Assembly (NCBI GenBank): GCA_934047225.1
Contig: OW204009.1
Coordinates: 17,620,898 to 17,684,897, forward strand
Source: Ypsolopha sequella
Taxonomy: Eukaryota; Arthropoda; Insecta; Lepidoptera; Ypsolophidae
Length of the DNA: 64,000 bases
Direction of reading: 5' to 3'
In this document: positions 43,878 to 55,800 of the stretch, piece after piece
How positions within the stretch are numbered: position 1 is the first letter of the stretch
How the letters are laid out: every line of letters begins with the position of its first letter
Notes under the pieces: generated by a model
Told to the model about the DNA's origin: nothing
The model's input: only the letters and a program-made list of their open reading frames with translations
The model's database searches: none
Program-made: the position numbers and the translations under genes

Positions 43878-46800
43878 TCAATTCAAGGTGGTCCGCCGCC
43901 CGTCTCCTCCGTGTCCCTTCACGTGCGTGTTGAGCGCGTCGCGTCGCGCGAACGTGGCGGGACAGAGCGCGCATGCGTGCGGCCGCTCGCCTGTGTGCGT
44001 GCGCATATGATGTGTCAACACGCGGTTTGACTGTAACAGAAATACGCACACTATTACAGACTGCCATTTCCAAGGTCTATCTATCACTTGCTATGAGACT
44101 TATACTGCAGTAGCTTGTGACACACACGCACTCCCATAATAGCTTATACTTATAAAACCACATCCACATACTGATCATACTGAACCTCTTTTCCCAACAA
44201 ATATACCCGCGTGAACCACTAGTTTAGGCGATATTTGAGTTTCAAACAAAACTGCGTGAACACTGAACCATAACCCCTCGGCCACAGCTTCAGGCTTCGG
44301 GAGGCGCCAAGCGGTTCTTCTTGCGACGGCGCCGGCGTAGAGAACAAATGTACGAAATTGTATAGAGCCGGCCATGGGTCGCCGCTCACGCGTCTTGTCC
44401 GGCATCGAGTGAGTTGCGCTTTCACGACGGCGGTGTGAGGGGAGGCGGGCGGTTGAAACAAAGATTGAGCGCACAGGACAAACCTAGTGTCGAGCGCTTT
44501 GAGCGAGCGAGCGCGCTATACACCCGATGCGGTAGAAGGCACCGACGGGTGTTGTGGCAAGGCAAAGCCCGTCGCAAAAACCGCCTGAAAGCGCAGCAAG
44601 AAGCGCCGCCAGAAGCCTGAAGCTGTGGCCCTGGCGTAACGCAACGAGATACGGGCGTTTTTTGAGGCACCGTTGTCGTTGAAACAGCTGTTCACGCGCA
44701 GCGTTCTAAAATAGACCTTCCTCCTGGGAGATAAAGTCTTCAAGTATTACGCCACTCTTGGCAGTCCTCAGTCATCCTCATCCAGCCGCCACCCGCAACG
44801 TCCTTCAGATCGTCAGTCCAGTGGGCACGAGGGCGGCTTACGCTGCGCTTTGCTGTACGTAGTTTTATTAGATTAGCGACTGGTTTCGTTAAAGTAACAT
44901 CTTCAGGCTTTTATTATATGGGTACGAACGTATTTTATGGTATGGGTATGGGTTCGTACCCATATCACAAAAGCCTGAAGATGTTACTTTAACGAAACCG
45001 GTCGCTAGTCTAATAAAAAACAGTGGAACAGTTACCAAGAATTAGTTTTACAATATGTTACAAATGTTCCATCAAGAACCAACAACGACAAGTATCAATT
45101 TCCTGATATTTTTAGTAATGAACTCTAAATAATGTTTTGTGTATACAAAGCGATGGATTTCGCTACAAATCATAATTGGAATTTATGGTATAGTGCGCGC
45201 CAATCTTTTAGTCGCCTCTGAAAATAGCCGCAAGAGGCAACGCAATAGCCGTTTTACGGTGTCAGGGGGACGTTACAGGAGCGAGGGCGCGGAGCACACC
45301 CGCCTGCGTGCCGCACCACACCCCCCGCTCGCCATTTAGCAGGTGACAACACTATGCGTTAGTGTTAGTGCTACGTCCGTACACTACACACGCGTACGTT
45401 GCATGAAAAGTTATGAGGAAAAAATTCCATGATTCGTTAAGTTTATCGTTGAATCTGTTTGTTATTGTTGCCTTTATTTGTTGTTTTGTTAATTTAGTTT
45501 GTTAAAGTTTATTGGTGTTGTTATGCCTCGCGAACGTTATAGCGTTTTAAGGCGACAATGTAGGAAAATGGTGTTTATATTAAAGCATTTTATTTATATA
45601 GTTAAGATTGCACTAAAATAATAAATAAATAATTAAATAGGTAGGTACAACAAGTACACCTTCCCACTTATAGTAAACATTTAATAATCAACCGTTGATA
45701 TTATTGTTTCCTTGACTGTACCTGCGCAAGCTTGCACTCGTAACTCAATCAGAGGCGACTAAAAGATTGGCGCACACTGTAAGTAGACTCACAGAGAAGC
45801 CCCGTCCACACTCCGTGCATATCTTGTCTTTGGGCAGCGGTATCTTTTCGTGCACGAAGCGGTTGTGCTGCCGCAGCGAGAATGGGGACACGAAGTTCTG
45901 TTGGTTGAGTACACGATTTAATTAATTTAAGTTTAGTTTTAAGTTTTGACTAGGTATAACTATGCTAGACAGTTATTAAAACTGAATATATTGTTAAAAT
46001 GACGTGTAAAAGTGTGCAATATTGTTCCTATTTACTGAATAAATACTTTGACTTTGACTTTGACGATTTTTTTTCTACTTTAGGAAATGTGTGATGCTGT
46101 GAAAATTAAATCAGTAAGTGATGATCTAACTATCACTACCGAATAACACAAAATAACTCTTACTGGCTCGACATAGAGATCAAATTAATTTTAGGATTCC
46201 GTACCCGAAGGGTGTCAAATGGGACCCTATTACTAAATGTTGGATGGTTTCCCTGGGCGGCAATTCCCAGTCTGTCGAATTAGCCTTCTCGACCTTAAAA
46301 ACCTGTTTTATTTGTCGAACTCTACACATTTTTAGCTTGAGTTTTAGAAGTCTCGCTTCGACTGTTTCTCCGGAATAGCCCCCCTGACAGTGCAGTGTTT
46401 ATAAACAATGGCAGTGATGTTACCTATCAAAGGGTACGGTCATCAGGCCCTCTAAAAAGGCCGCTTTGGATGATACATGTTATGATTCTGTTCTAATGCC
46501 GTCTCTTTTGCACGCGTCAATAAACTCTCCATCCTACTTTCAAATAATTTTATGATTCACCCAAGTCGGCCTTTTTAAATCCCCTGATCACAATAAACCA
46601 CTATGTTCCACTATAAGTATAAACACTCACGATTCGGTCATGACTAGACCAGGGATGTAACGGAGCTCCGCCTCCGCATCCGCAAGTGCGGAACATCCGC
46701 ATAAATTTGTAACTCCGCCTCCGCAACTTTCAAAACGGAGGTTTAGCGGAGTGGAGCTGGATTAATCTATGATCCACTGCGAAATAGATTGGATGCAGAT

Positions 46801-49800
46801 AAAGCCGCAAAGCTGCTTTTCTTGAAATATAATTTGCCTCTTTTGGAATTTAATTATAATTAAATAATTATAAACAATTTTTAGTATAAAAAAAAATTAA
46901 TAGTTAAATTTTCGTATTTTTTATTCACCTCCGCCTCCACGGAGGTTGAGTTCTAGACCTCCGCCTCTGCCTCCGCCTCCGTTAACTGACCTCAGTTACA
47001 TCCCTGGACTAAACATCGGATTTTATGCATTTGCATATAACTCTCTAATTACGGCGTTAATGCATATTTTAGTCTTTTTTCCCAATCGTGCATATTTCGT
47101 TTAGTAGCGGGAGGTACGTATAGGCGTTTACGTAAAGATTACAAGAAAATAATAGCTGTTAAGATATTAGGGTTGTGTACACAGCGGGAGCCGCAGATAG
47201 TTTGCCAGGCGCTACCATTTTAGCGGCTCGTTTGTTTCGGCTTAAGGTGAATGGACGCCAACTGCAATTCGGACCTGTTTTTGAAGGCCTACTCCTCCCA
47301 CACGGGTGGTCCAAAAACTTTCATAAAAATATATGATAGGCATTATAGAGTCAAAAATAAATTGTTTCATAAACTGTTTTTCTATTGTAAGTTTTGACAA
47401 GAAATCGAAAGTCATCAAAAGTTTCACATGATTAACACAAGAATTCTCTTACTCCTTTCAAACGCCTAGAGCGATTTTAATTATTATTTCACCGAATTAT
47501 AGGAAATTTTTAGATCTAAAAAATTCAAGTTCAAATTTTTTTCCGTTCATGGCGTACATGTGAAAAGTATTATTTTCTCCTATTTTGCGCTAGCCGGAGA
47601 CGCAGTGGTTGTCGTAACAGCCACTTTTCAAGGCACGCTGAAATGAACATTATTTCAATGTCGTTTCCGTTGATATTTGTACAGACACAGACGTGTGCTC
47701 GAGTTGCTTAATTAGCGTGGTCATACGCCTTAATGTTGATATGACACCAATACTGTTATAATTCACCATGTTTAAGCGTATCGTGTGGTGGTACATAACC
47801 CTTTGTGCGCGAGTCCAGCGTGCACTTGGCCTAATTATTTTTACATATGCAACACAGACCCCTACCTTACCTTCTCGCACAGGGTGCAGCGATGCTTGGA
47901 AGTGTTCTCGTGAACAACTCTGAAGTGATTCTTCATGTAGTTCATGCGAGTGAACACCTTCCCACACGACGGACACGCCACGCTGGAATATATCATTTAT
48001 AATTAATTTGCATTGTTATAAATAAAAAAATTAAAAAATTAATAATAAATAAACTGATGCCGGGCCCGAATGGTCCGAAATATATCACAAAAAATTTTAT
48101 TTAACTGTTTTTCTATGTAATTATAATCATTAAATAAATAAATTGGTTTTCGAATTAACACACCTTAACATAATTTAATTTTCAATGCATGTGCTCTTAA
48201 AGGTCCACTTTTTATGCATCAAAACCGAACAGAAAGTCGATTATTTTGCCCTAGGGCTTTATTATTATATATTTTTTAATTTATTTACGAAAAGTTGGCT
48301 AACCTGCAACCTTTCCTGTGTACCATAAATGTTATACATTTTTTTCCACTGTTTAACGGCTCCGGATACAGTCTTTTTGAGCCAATCATTAACTTGCAAA
48401 ATTGTAACAATGTAACTTTTAACTTTAATAATTAAATTGTTTTCTTTGATTATATTTGTTTTATTTCCTCACACTATGCATTGAAAAACGTAGTATGATA
48501 CACGGGCGTAAGAGCAATAAATTACTCGGTTACGTTTAAAACACGAGCGTAATCGTCCTCGTAATTTATTCCTTTTCGCCCTAGTAGCATAAACTACTAT
48601 TTTCATGATGATTAAATACACTTGCACAAATATTCATCGTGTATTTATTCATCACGTAGTTATTCAAGTTTCACCAAGTGCCGACAATCGCAAGTATTAA
48701 TCATATAATTATTTTTTTATTGTTTTAATACTAATAAATAAACAAAAGAAATAAATAAAGCTTATAAAAGCAAAATATAACATATTTATTAACATGATTA
48801 ATACTTGCGATTGTCGGCACTAGGTGAAACATCATTTAACAGTTCCTTGATAATGCCGTAAGGCGAAACCGGTTAGATTAATAAAAGAGTGATATTGTGA
48901 AACAGTACAAGTGTTTTTATCAAGATTATATTTATTAACATTTGCATTATAGATAAGATGGAACTACGTAGTGTTGTGTGGCAGTCGATAGTTTTATCGA
49001 TTACATTAATAACACAGGGCAGGTTTTTTACAATGATCAAATTCAAATTCAAATAGTTTATTTAGCAAAGTAGGTATATATAATAGACTTTTTACACGTC
49101 AAATTTAATCTAATAAAAAAATATATGTAATAAAATAATAAATGTACATGAACTAAATTAAAGGTTTATTTAATTTATGTAGCAATATATATATTGCTTA
49201 AAATGATAGGTAAAATATATATTATACAAGGTGAAATCCAATCAACCGCCCGAACCCATACCGGAGACCCGGCCAAAGTTAAACCTAAATCTCGAAATGG
49301 TTTTCGAATTAACACACCTTAACATAATATAATCTAAGCGAATTCAATACTATCCCATCTCCATTTCCTAGCTTAGTACCCTCGCAACACACCGGCAGTG
49401 GCTGGAAAAATGATCACTTGGCACCTACTGACCTCTTATACCGAACCTTGGTCGCGTGTTTGGCGCTGTTCCTCAAGTGCTTCCGGTACTGGTACTCCGT
49501 TTCATACTGCTTGTCACACTCGACGCAGTACATGTTCTCTACGACTATGGGCTTAGAGTCCCTTTTCCTCTGGCAGATCTCCATCTTGTGCACGTAGCGG
49601 TAGTGCTTCTCTAGATTCGTGAAGTCAGTGAACGTTCGATTGCACAGTTTGCAGCCGCCGCTCGTGTGGTACCGTCTGGGAAGTAAATAATACATCCTCA
49701 CGATATTAGATTAGATTTATTTATTTATAACAAATACAGGGTTATTTTTGGACCCCTAGCCAAAAGTAAATATACAAGGTGACTTTTTGATCATCGTCCA

Positions 49801-52800
49801 AATTCATACTGGAGGCTTGATAAGTGATCAGTATCTGGGATCAGTAACAATTTTTGTGAAATTCGCATAATGAAATTTCATATAAATTCAGTTCCAGTCC
49901 CGAGTGAATCACTATGGGGAGTCGAAATTTCATTTTACGAATTTCACCAAAATTGTTATTGATGCATGATACTGATCACTTACCAAGCCACCAGTATGAA
50001 TTTGTATGAATTTGGACGATGATCAAAAAGTCACCTTGTATATTATATCATCATCATCCATCAGCCTAGTTCGTCCACTGCTGGACATAAGCCTTTCCAG
50101 GACTTTGCCACTCCTGGCGGTCATCCTGGAAGAATTGACCATACTCACACACGCTGGGCAGGCGGGTTGGTGAGCACGGTGCCGGAACCCTCGCACCAGT
50201 GACGCCGCTGCTCTTCACCAGTCTGTTCCATATAAGGCCCGGCTATTAGGGATGGATATACCGCCATCCATCGGTCCCAGGCATGGTGGGCCTCCTGGTT
50301 TTTTGCCTGTGAGCTGTCCCCTTACTCTCCCCCGAGAGTAAGGGGACAGCTCACACCTCCCGAGGTGGGCGATTGGGGGGGGGGGGGGGGGTGGCCAGGC
50401 GGCGCGTGGGACGGTACGCGCGGTGAACAACGAGTGAGCATAATTTTAACTGGATAATAATAAACCCTCCGAAAAACAAATTAAATCCCAGCGGACCGCT
50501 GCACACTGTTATACTATTTGAGCAGCGGCAAAATTTGTTATCGAAAAATATACTAATTTAACTGTGTAACATATACCGACAAAATAAATTAAACATAGCA
50601 AATTAAAATTTCTCACGACCACCTGGTAGTTTTCGGAATTTTCGGTAGTTTTCGTATATTTATTAGCACACAAGTTTTCGGTAGATTAGTATTTAAAGCA
50701 GTAACATTCATAAATTGAACATCATCAAACACCTGCTTCGCTGGAAATACAGCATTAAAACATTTTTCCGTCCACCCAGTAGATTTAGGCAGTTACTGCG
50801 TTCGCCGAAGGATAAAGAGCCACTAAATGCACCCGGTGTTTATTCCATCCCATGTGACTGTTATAAGAGTTACATTGGTGAGACGAGACGGAACGTGTCA
50901 ACCAGACTGACGGAACATATTAGATGCATGAGAAAAGTCGTTGCAGACCATGTTATAAATTCGGATACTACACATTTTATGAGATTCGATAAAGCGAAAG
51001 TGGTAGTTCGTGAAAAGTTATTTGTGCCACGTAAAATTCGCGAATCCATAGAAATAAGCCGACGTCCGAATTTCAATAGAGACAGTGGTTGGGCTTTGCC
51101 CGCGGTGTGGAAACCTGTGCTAAAAACAGTTACCGGATCACTCACAGACTTTACTGAAAGTGACGTAGATACTATAAGTTCCGCGTGTTTATCGTTGTTT
51201 GGTGACACTCCGGTAATTAATAACGCAAGCCCGGAAGTAACTAACAGTGCGGACGCCCGACTGGTCCGACCACCGATACGATCTGCATCGATGTCATCCC
51301 GAGCCTTGCGAGCCGCAGCCCGCAGTGTGAGGCGTAACGTAACGTCGTCGCGTAAACGTCTTCGTCGCGAGTACTGCACTCGGAGACTGAACAATACGAG
51401 GTGATGACAGAGATGTATGTACCTGATGTGGGCCTCGATCATGTGTCTCTGTCGCTTCACCTTCCCACAATAGTCGCAGATGTACCTCATGTGTGCTTCG
51501 CTGTAGTGTCGCGAGTACTGCACTCGGAGACTGAACAATACGAGGTGATGACAGAGATGTATGTACCTGATGTGGGCCTCGATCATGTGTCTCTGTCGCT
51601 TCACCTTCCCACAATAGTCGCAGATGTACCTCATGTGTGCTTCGCTGTAGTGTCGCGAGTACTGCACTCGGAGACTGAACAATACGAGGTGATGACAGAG
51701 ATGTATGTACCTGATGTGGGCCTCGATCATGTGTCTCTGTCGCTTCACCTTCCCACAATAGTCGCAGATGTACCTCATGTGTGCTTCGCTGTAGTGTCGC
51801 GAGTACTGCACTCGGAGACTGAACAATACGAGGTGATGACAGAGATGTATGTACCTGATGTGGGCCTCGATCATGTGTCTCTGTCGCTTCACCTTCCCAC
51901 AATAGTCGCAGATGTACCTCATGTGTGCTTCGCTGTAGTGTCGCGAGTACTGCACTCGGAGACTGAACAATACGAGGTGATGACAGAGATGTATGTACCT
52001 GATGTGGGCCTCGATCATGTGTCTCTGTCGCTTCACCTTCCCACAATAGTCGCAGATGTACCTCATGTGTGCTTCGCTATAGTGTCGCGAGTACTGCACT
52101 CGGAGACTGAACAATACGAGGTGATGACAGAGATGTATGTACCTGATGTGGGCCTCGATCATGTGTCTCTGTCGCTTCACCTTCCCACAATAGTCGCAGA
52201 TGTACCTCATGTGTGCTTCGCTATAGTGTCGCGAGTACTGCACTCGGAGACTGAACAATACGAGGTGATGACAGAGATGTATGTACCTGATGTGGGCCTC
52301 GATCATGTGTCTCTGTCGCTTCACCTTCCCACAATAGTCGCAGATGTACCTCATGTGTGCTTCGCTATAGTGTCGCGAGTACTGCACTCGGAGACTGAAC
52401 AATACGAGGTGATGACAGAGATGTATGTACCTGATGTGGGCCTCGATCATGTGTCTCTGTCGCTTCACCTTCCCACAATAGTCGCAGATGTACCTCATGT
52501 GTGCTTCGCTATAGTGTCGCGAGTACTGCACTCGGAGACTGAACAATACGAGGTGATGACAGAGATGTATGTACCTGATGTGGGCCTCGATCATGTGTCT
52601 CTGTCGCTTCACCTTCCCACAATAGTCGCAGATGTACCTCATGTGTGCTTCGCTATAGTGTCGCGAGTACTGCACTCGGAGACTGAACAATACGAGGTGA
52701 TGACAGAGATGTATGTACCTGATGTGGGCCTCGATCATGTGTCTCTGTCGCTTCACCTTCCCACAATAGTCGCAGATGTACCTCATGTGTGCTTCGCTGT

Positions 52801-55800
52801 AGTGTCGCGAGTACTGCACTCGGAGACTGAAAAAAAAGGCAAGTTATTTATGAAATATGGTTTCCTGTCTTCTTACAATCCGTATATCTATTACCAAGAG
52901 AAATGTCAGTACTAGAAAGCTATAACAATGCTCCTATTTTTGTACACACAAAAAAAATCCCACCTTCAAATTATTTACTTTTCAAGAGTAATAAAGGCAG
53001 CGGCTCCACAATGCTAAACATCAGTTTTGAAATAGATTCAGTTCCGTCAATGAAAAAAATATGGCGTGTTTTTTGACTCAAGACACTTATTAATTACACT
53101 TTATAAATAAACATACTTTCAATCTTCTTTTAATTATAATGTTTTTAGAACAGCATGAATTTCACGAAAAAAGCGATTCAGTTTCCATATTTCAAAACCG
53201 ATTGAAACGAAACCAATACACGCAGATACTAACGAGAAAAAAACATCTTTATTACATAAAGAAATTATAGTTGATGCCCTAATGTGGCCGCGATTTCAAA
53301 ATAACTGAAATTTTCCGTGCGCGGCATCTGATTAGAGCAGGATAGATAGTTTAAAAACAAAAGCGTTAGAGCAGGACTGAATTTTAACATTGTGAAGCCC
53401 CTTGAAGAAAAAAAGTATAATGACTAATAGAGATAGGGACACATAAAGGTAATTTATTTTAGCGTGCGGCTTTCAATAGAGGTTAGCACTCTAGTCTGGT
53501 TACAGACTTCTTGGTCAGATGTCAAGATGTCACTAAATATAACTTCGCTTCTATCTTTGATCAGATTTGTTTCTGCTCTGCTTTATTTTTAGGGTTCCGT
53601 ACCCCGAGGTCAAAACGGAACCCATTAATATCACTCGGCTGTCCTAAAATCATTATTATGTCACAGCCTCTAGCTCATAGACGGAATGAGTTAGAGACCC
53701 GAAATGTTGAAAAAAGTTGATCCAAAACCGAATATTGAATTAAAAATACAATTGAATTCTTTTTTACAGTCCTATTCATGAAAAGAGATGAAAAATTTGT
53801 ATTTTCTTTATCTGACATGTAGTGTAGGATGTCATTGTCTAGAGACAATAAGTATAAAATTTATATTTTTGTTCTTTTTATATTAATATATATAGGAGGC
53901 CGTCAAAGCTGTCAGTTTTTAAAATAAATTTGTTACGGGGTCTATCTCAGAAACTAATCTAGTTTGGAATTTGTAATTTCTATATATTATGTACCATGTA
54001 CATTATTTGAACAATAAATACTGAAAACGCCGATTTATAATTAGTTCCAGGGTTCCATACTCGAATACTTAACCAATTGCAGAATTGTTTCATACTTTAA
54101 AAGTTTGTAATTTTTGTTGAAATTATTTCTGTCTAATATCTTATAAGAAGGGTACGGAACCCTCAAGGCACAAATCCTACTCACACTTGAACAGTTTTTT
54201 AGAGCTATGAGCAAAATTGTTTGATTATAGCTTGATGTCACAATACAGTGAAAACTGCATCCAAATCCATTCAGTAGTTTACAAGTTATAAGCGAGCATG
54301 TACAGAGTAGAAGGCAGAGGGCCTACTCCGAAGTGACAAAATTCGATCAAATATCGTTCAGTCGTATATGCTCGAACGATAAACGATCGACCGAATCTTT
54401 TGGGAGTACCGCGCCAGATACCAAGAACAGCGGGTCTACCGCGTAATTCTGATGTTCATCAACATCAACTTGAGATTGAAATTTAACGTGTGCAAAAGAG
54501 ATGGCATGTTAGGCGGGCGTCGTCGCACGCACGTCAAATTTCAATCTCAAGTTGATGTTGATGAAAATCAGAATTACGTGGTAGACCCGCAGAAGTGTTA
54601 ATGTATTCACATCATACCCAAAGATGTCGCCACAAGTCGTACATTTAAAAGCTACTTTGTGTCTGCTCCTCACATGCGCGTCTTGTTCTTCAGCTTTCGT
54701 CGACTTGAACCTGCACATGTTACATTTGTAACCGATGTAGTGATTATTTTGATGACTTTGTGAATCTTCTTGCGTTTTGAAATATATGTTGCACGCCTTA
54801 CATGAGAATTTACCAAAACCCTGTAAAAGTAAAATACTTTTATAAGTAATGTTATATAGTGATTGCATATTAATATAATGAACGCCCAGCTCTTTTCTAG
54901 TGTTGTAGAAGAAGTTATTATAGAACAAGATTAGCATAGCTTCTTGAATTAGAAAACACTTATACGTTATAGTTTCACTTTATTTATGTTAACTCCCAAC
55001 TGGTTTCGGATTTCACTCCATTTTCAAGAGAAGATTATAATTAAAATATTTCACTGACTCCAGGCACTAACTCTGCGCTCTGAGTAAAATCCGAAACCAG
55101 TTGGGAGTAGGGTTGCCAGATGGAAAAATGAAAATGGAGGACAAATCAGTGCTACTAAGCAAAAAAGGGTCCTCAGAAAAAAAGGAGGACATACTTAAAT
55201 AAAAGGATACAATTTTTTGTTTTATTCGTTAGACATTTATCAGAACTACATTTTCAAGCTGATATTTGAATGTCTTGCGAGTGTCACATGCGTGGTTAAT
55301 GCGTGCAGGATAGGAGAATAAACCGTGCCGTAAGGGCTAACCAAACGGTGTCGGTATGTGGTACAGTAAGTGCAAAATTTGAAAAGGGAGGACAATCGAT
55401 AGGTGAGGGACGACGGGAGGACAAATTGTGAAAAAGGAGGACATGTCCTCCTTTAGGATACCATCTGGCAACCCTAGTTGGGAGTTAACATAAATAAAGT
55501 GAAACTATAACGTACAAGTGTTTTCTAAAGTAGGGCCACTGAGTGATGGCACTTATGACAGCTGCATTTAGTGATGAGGTACATTACAAATTTCGGTTAA
55601 AAATAAAAATCAAGTGTGAGTTTACTCAACATTAGACACGTCATTCAACATTCAAAATAATGATACAAAAGGAAAATGTGCTAAAACCAGTGGCGTAGCT
55701 ATCGGAGGGCTAAGTAGTGTAGTGTAGTGCCCCGGGGCCCCAAAGAGATGTTTAAATATCTAAATCGAAAAAAGCATTTTACTATCATTTATTTTCGTTT

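Noticed and set aside
43747..44073. 108-codon minus-strand ORF rich in Arg and Ala
   Set aside because: Other-frame shadow of the last ZAD-C2H2 exon (43878-44030), which has correct fingers and splice phase.
44175..44743. Overlapping ORFs on both strands in the GC-rich patch
   Set aside because: The patch is a foldback element (44280-44630); high GC removes stop codons in all frames.
51294..52046. 250-codon minus-strand ORF in another frame of the array
   Set aside because: Repetition artefact of the same array; no zinc-finger pattern and no compatible splice phase.
51387..52826. CRISPR-like regular repeat
   Set aside because: Units are contiguous 144-bp copies with no variable spacers, in a eukaryotic gene, and each contains exon, donor and acceptor.
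51401..52915. 504-codon plus-strand ORF with a 48-residue repeat
   Set aside because: It is the antisense shadow of the exon-5 array. A 144-bp unit that is open in one frame stays open through all copies. Splice sites, finger motifs and neighbouring exons all support the minus strand.
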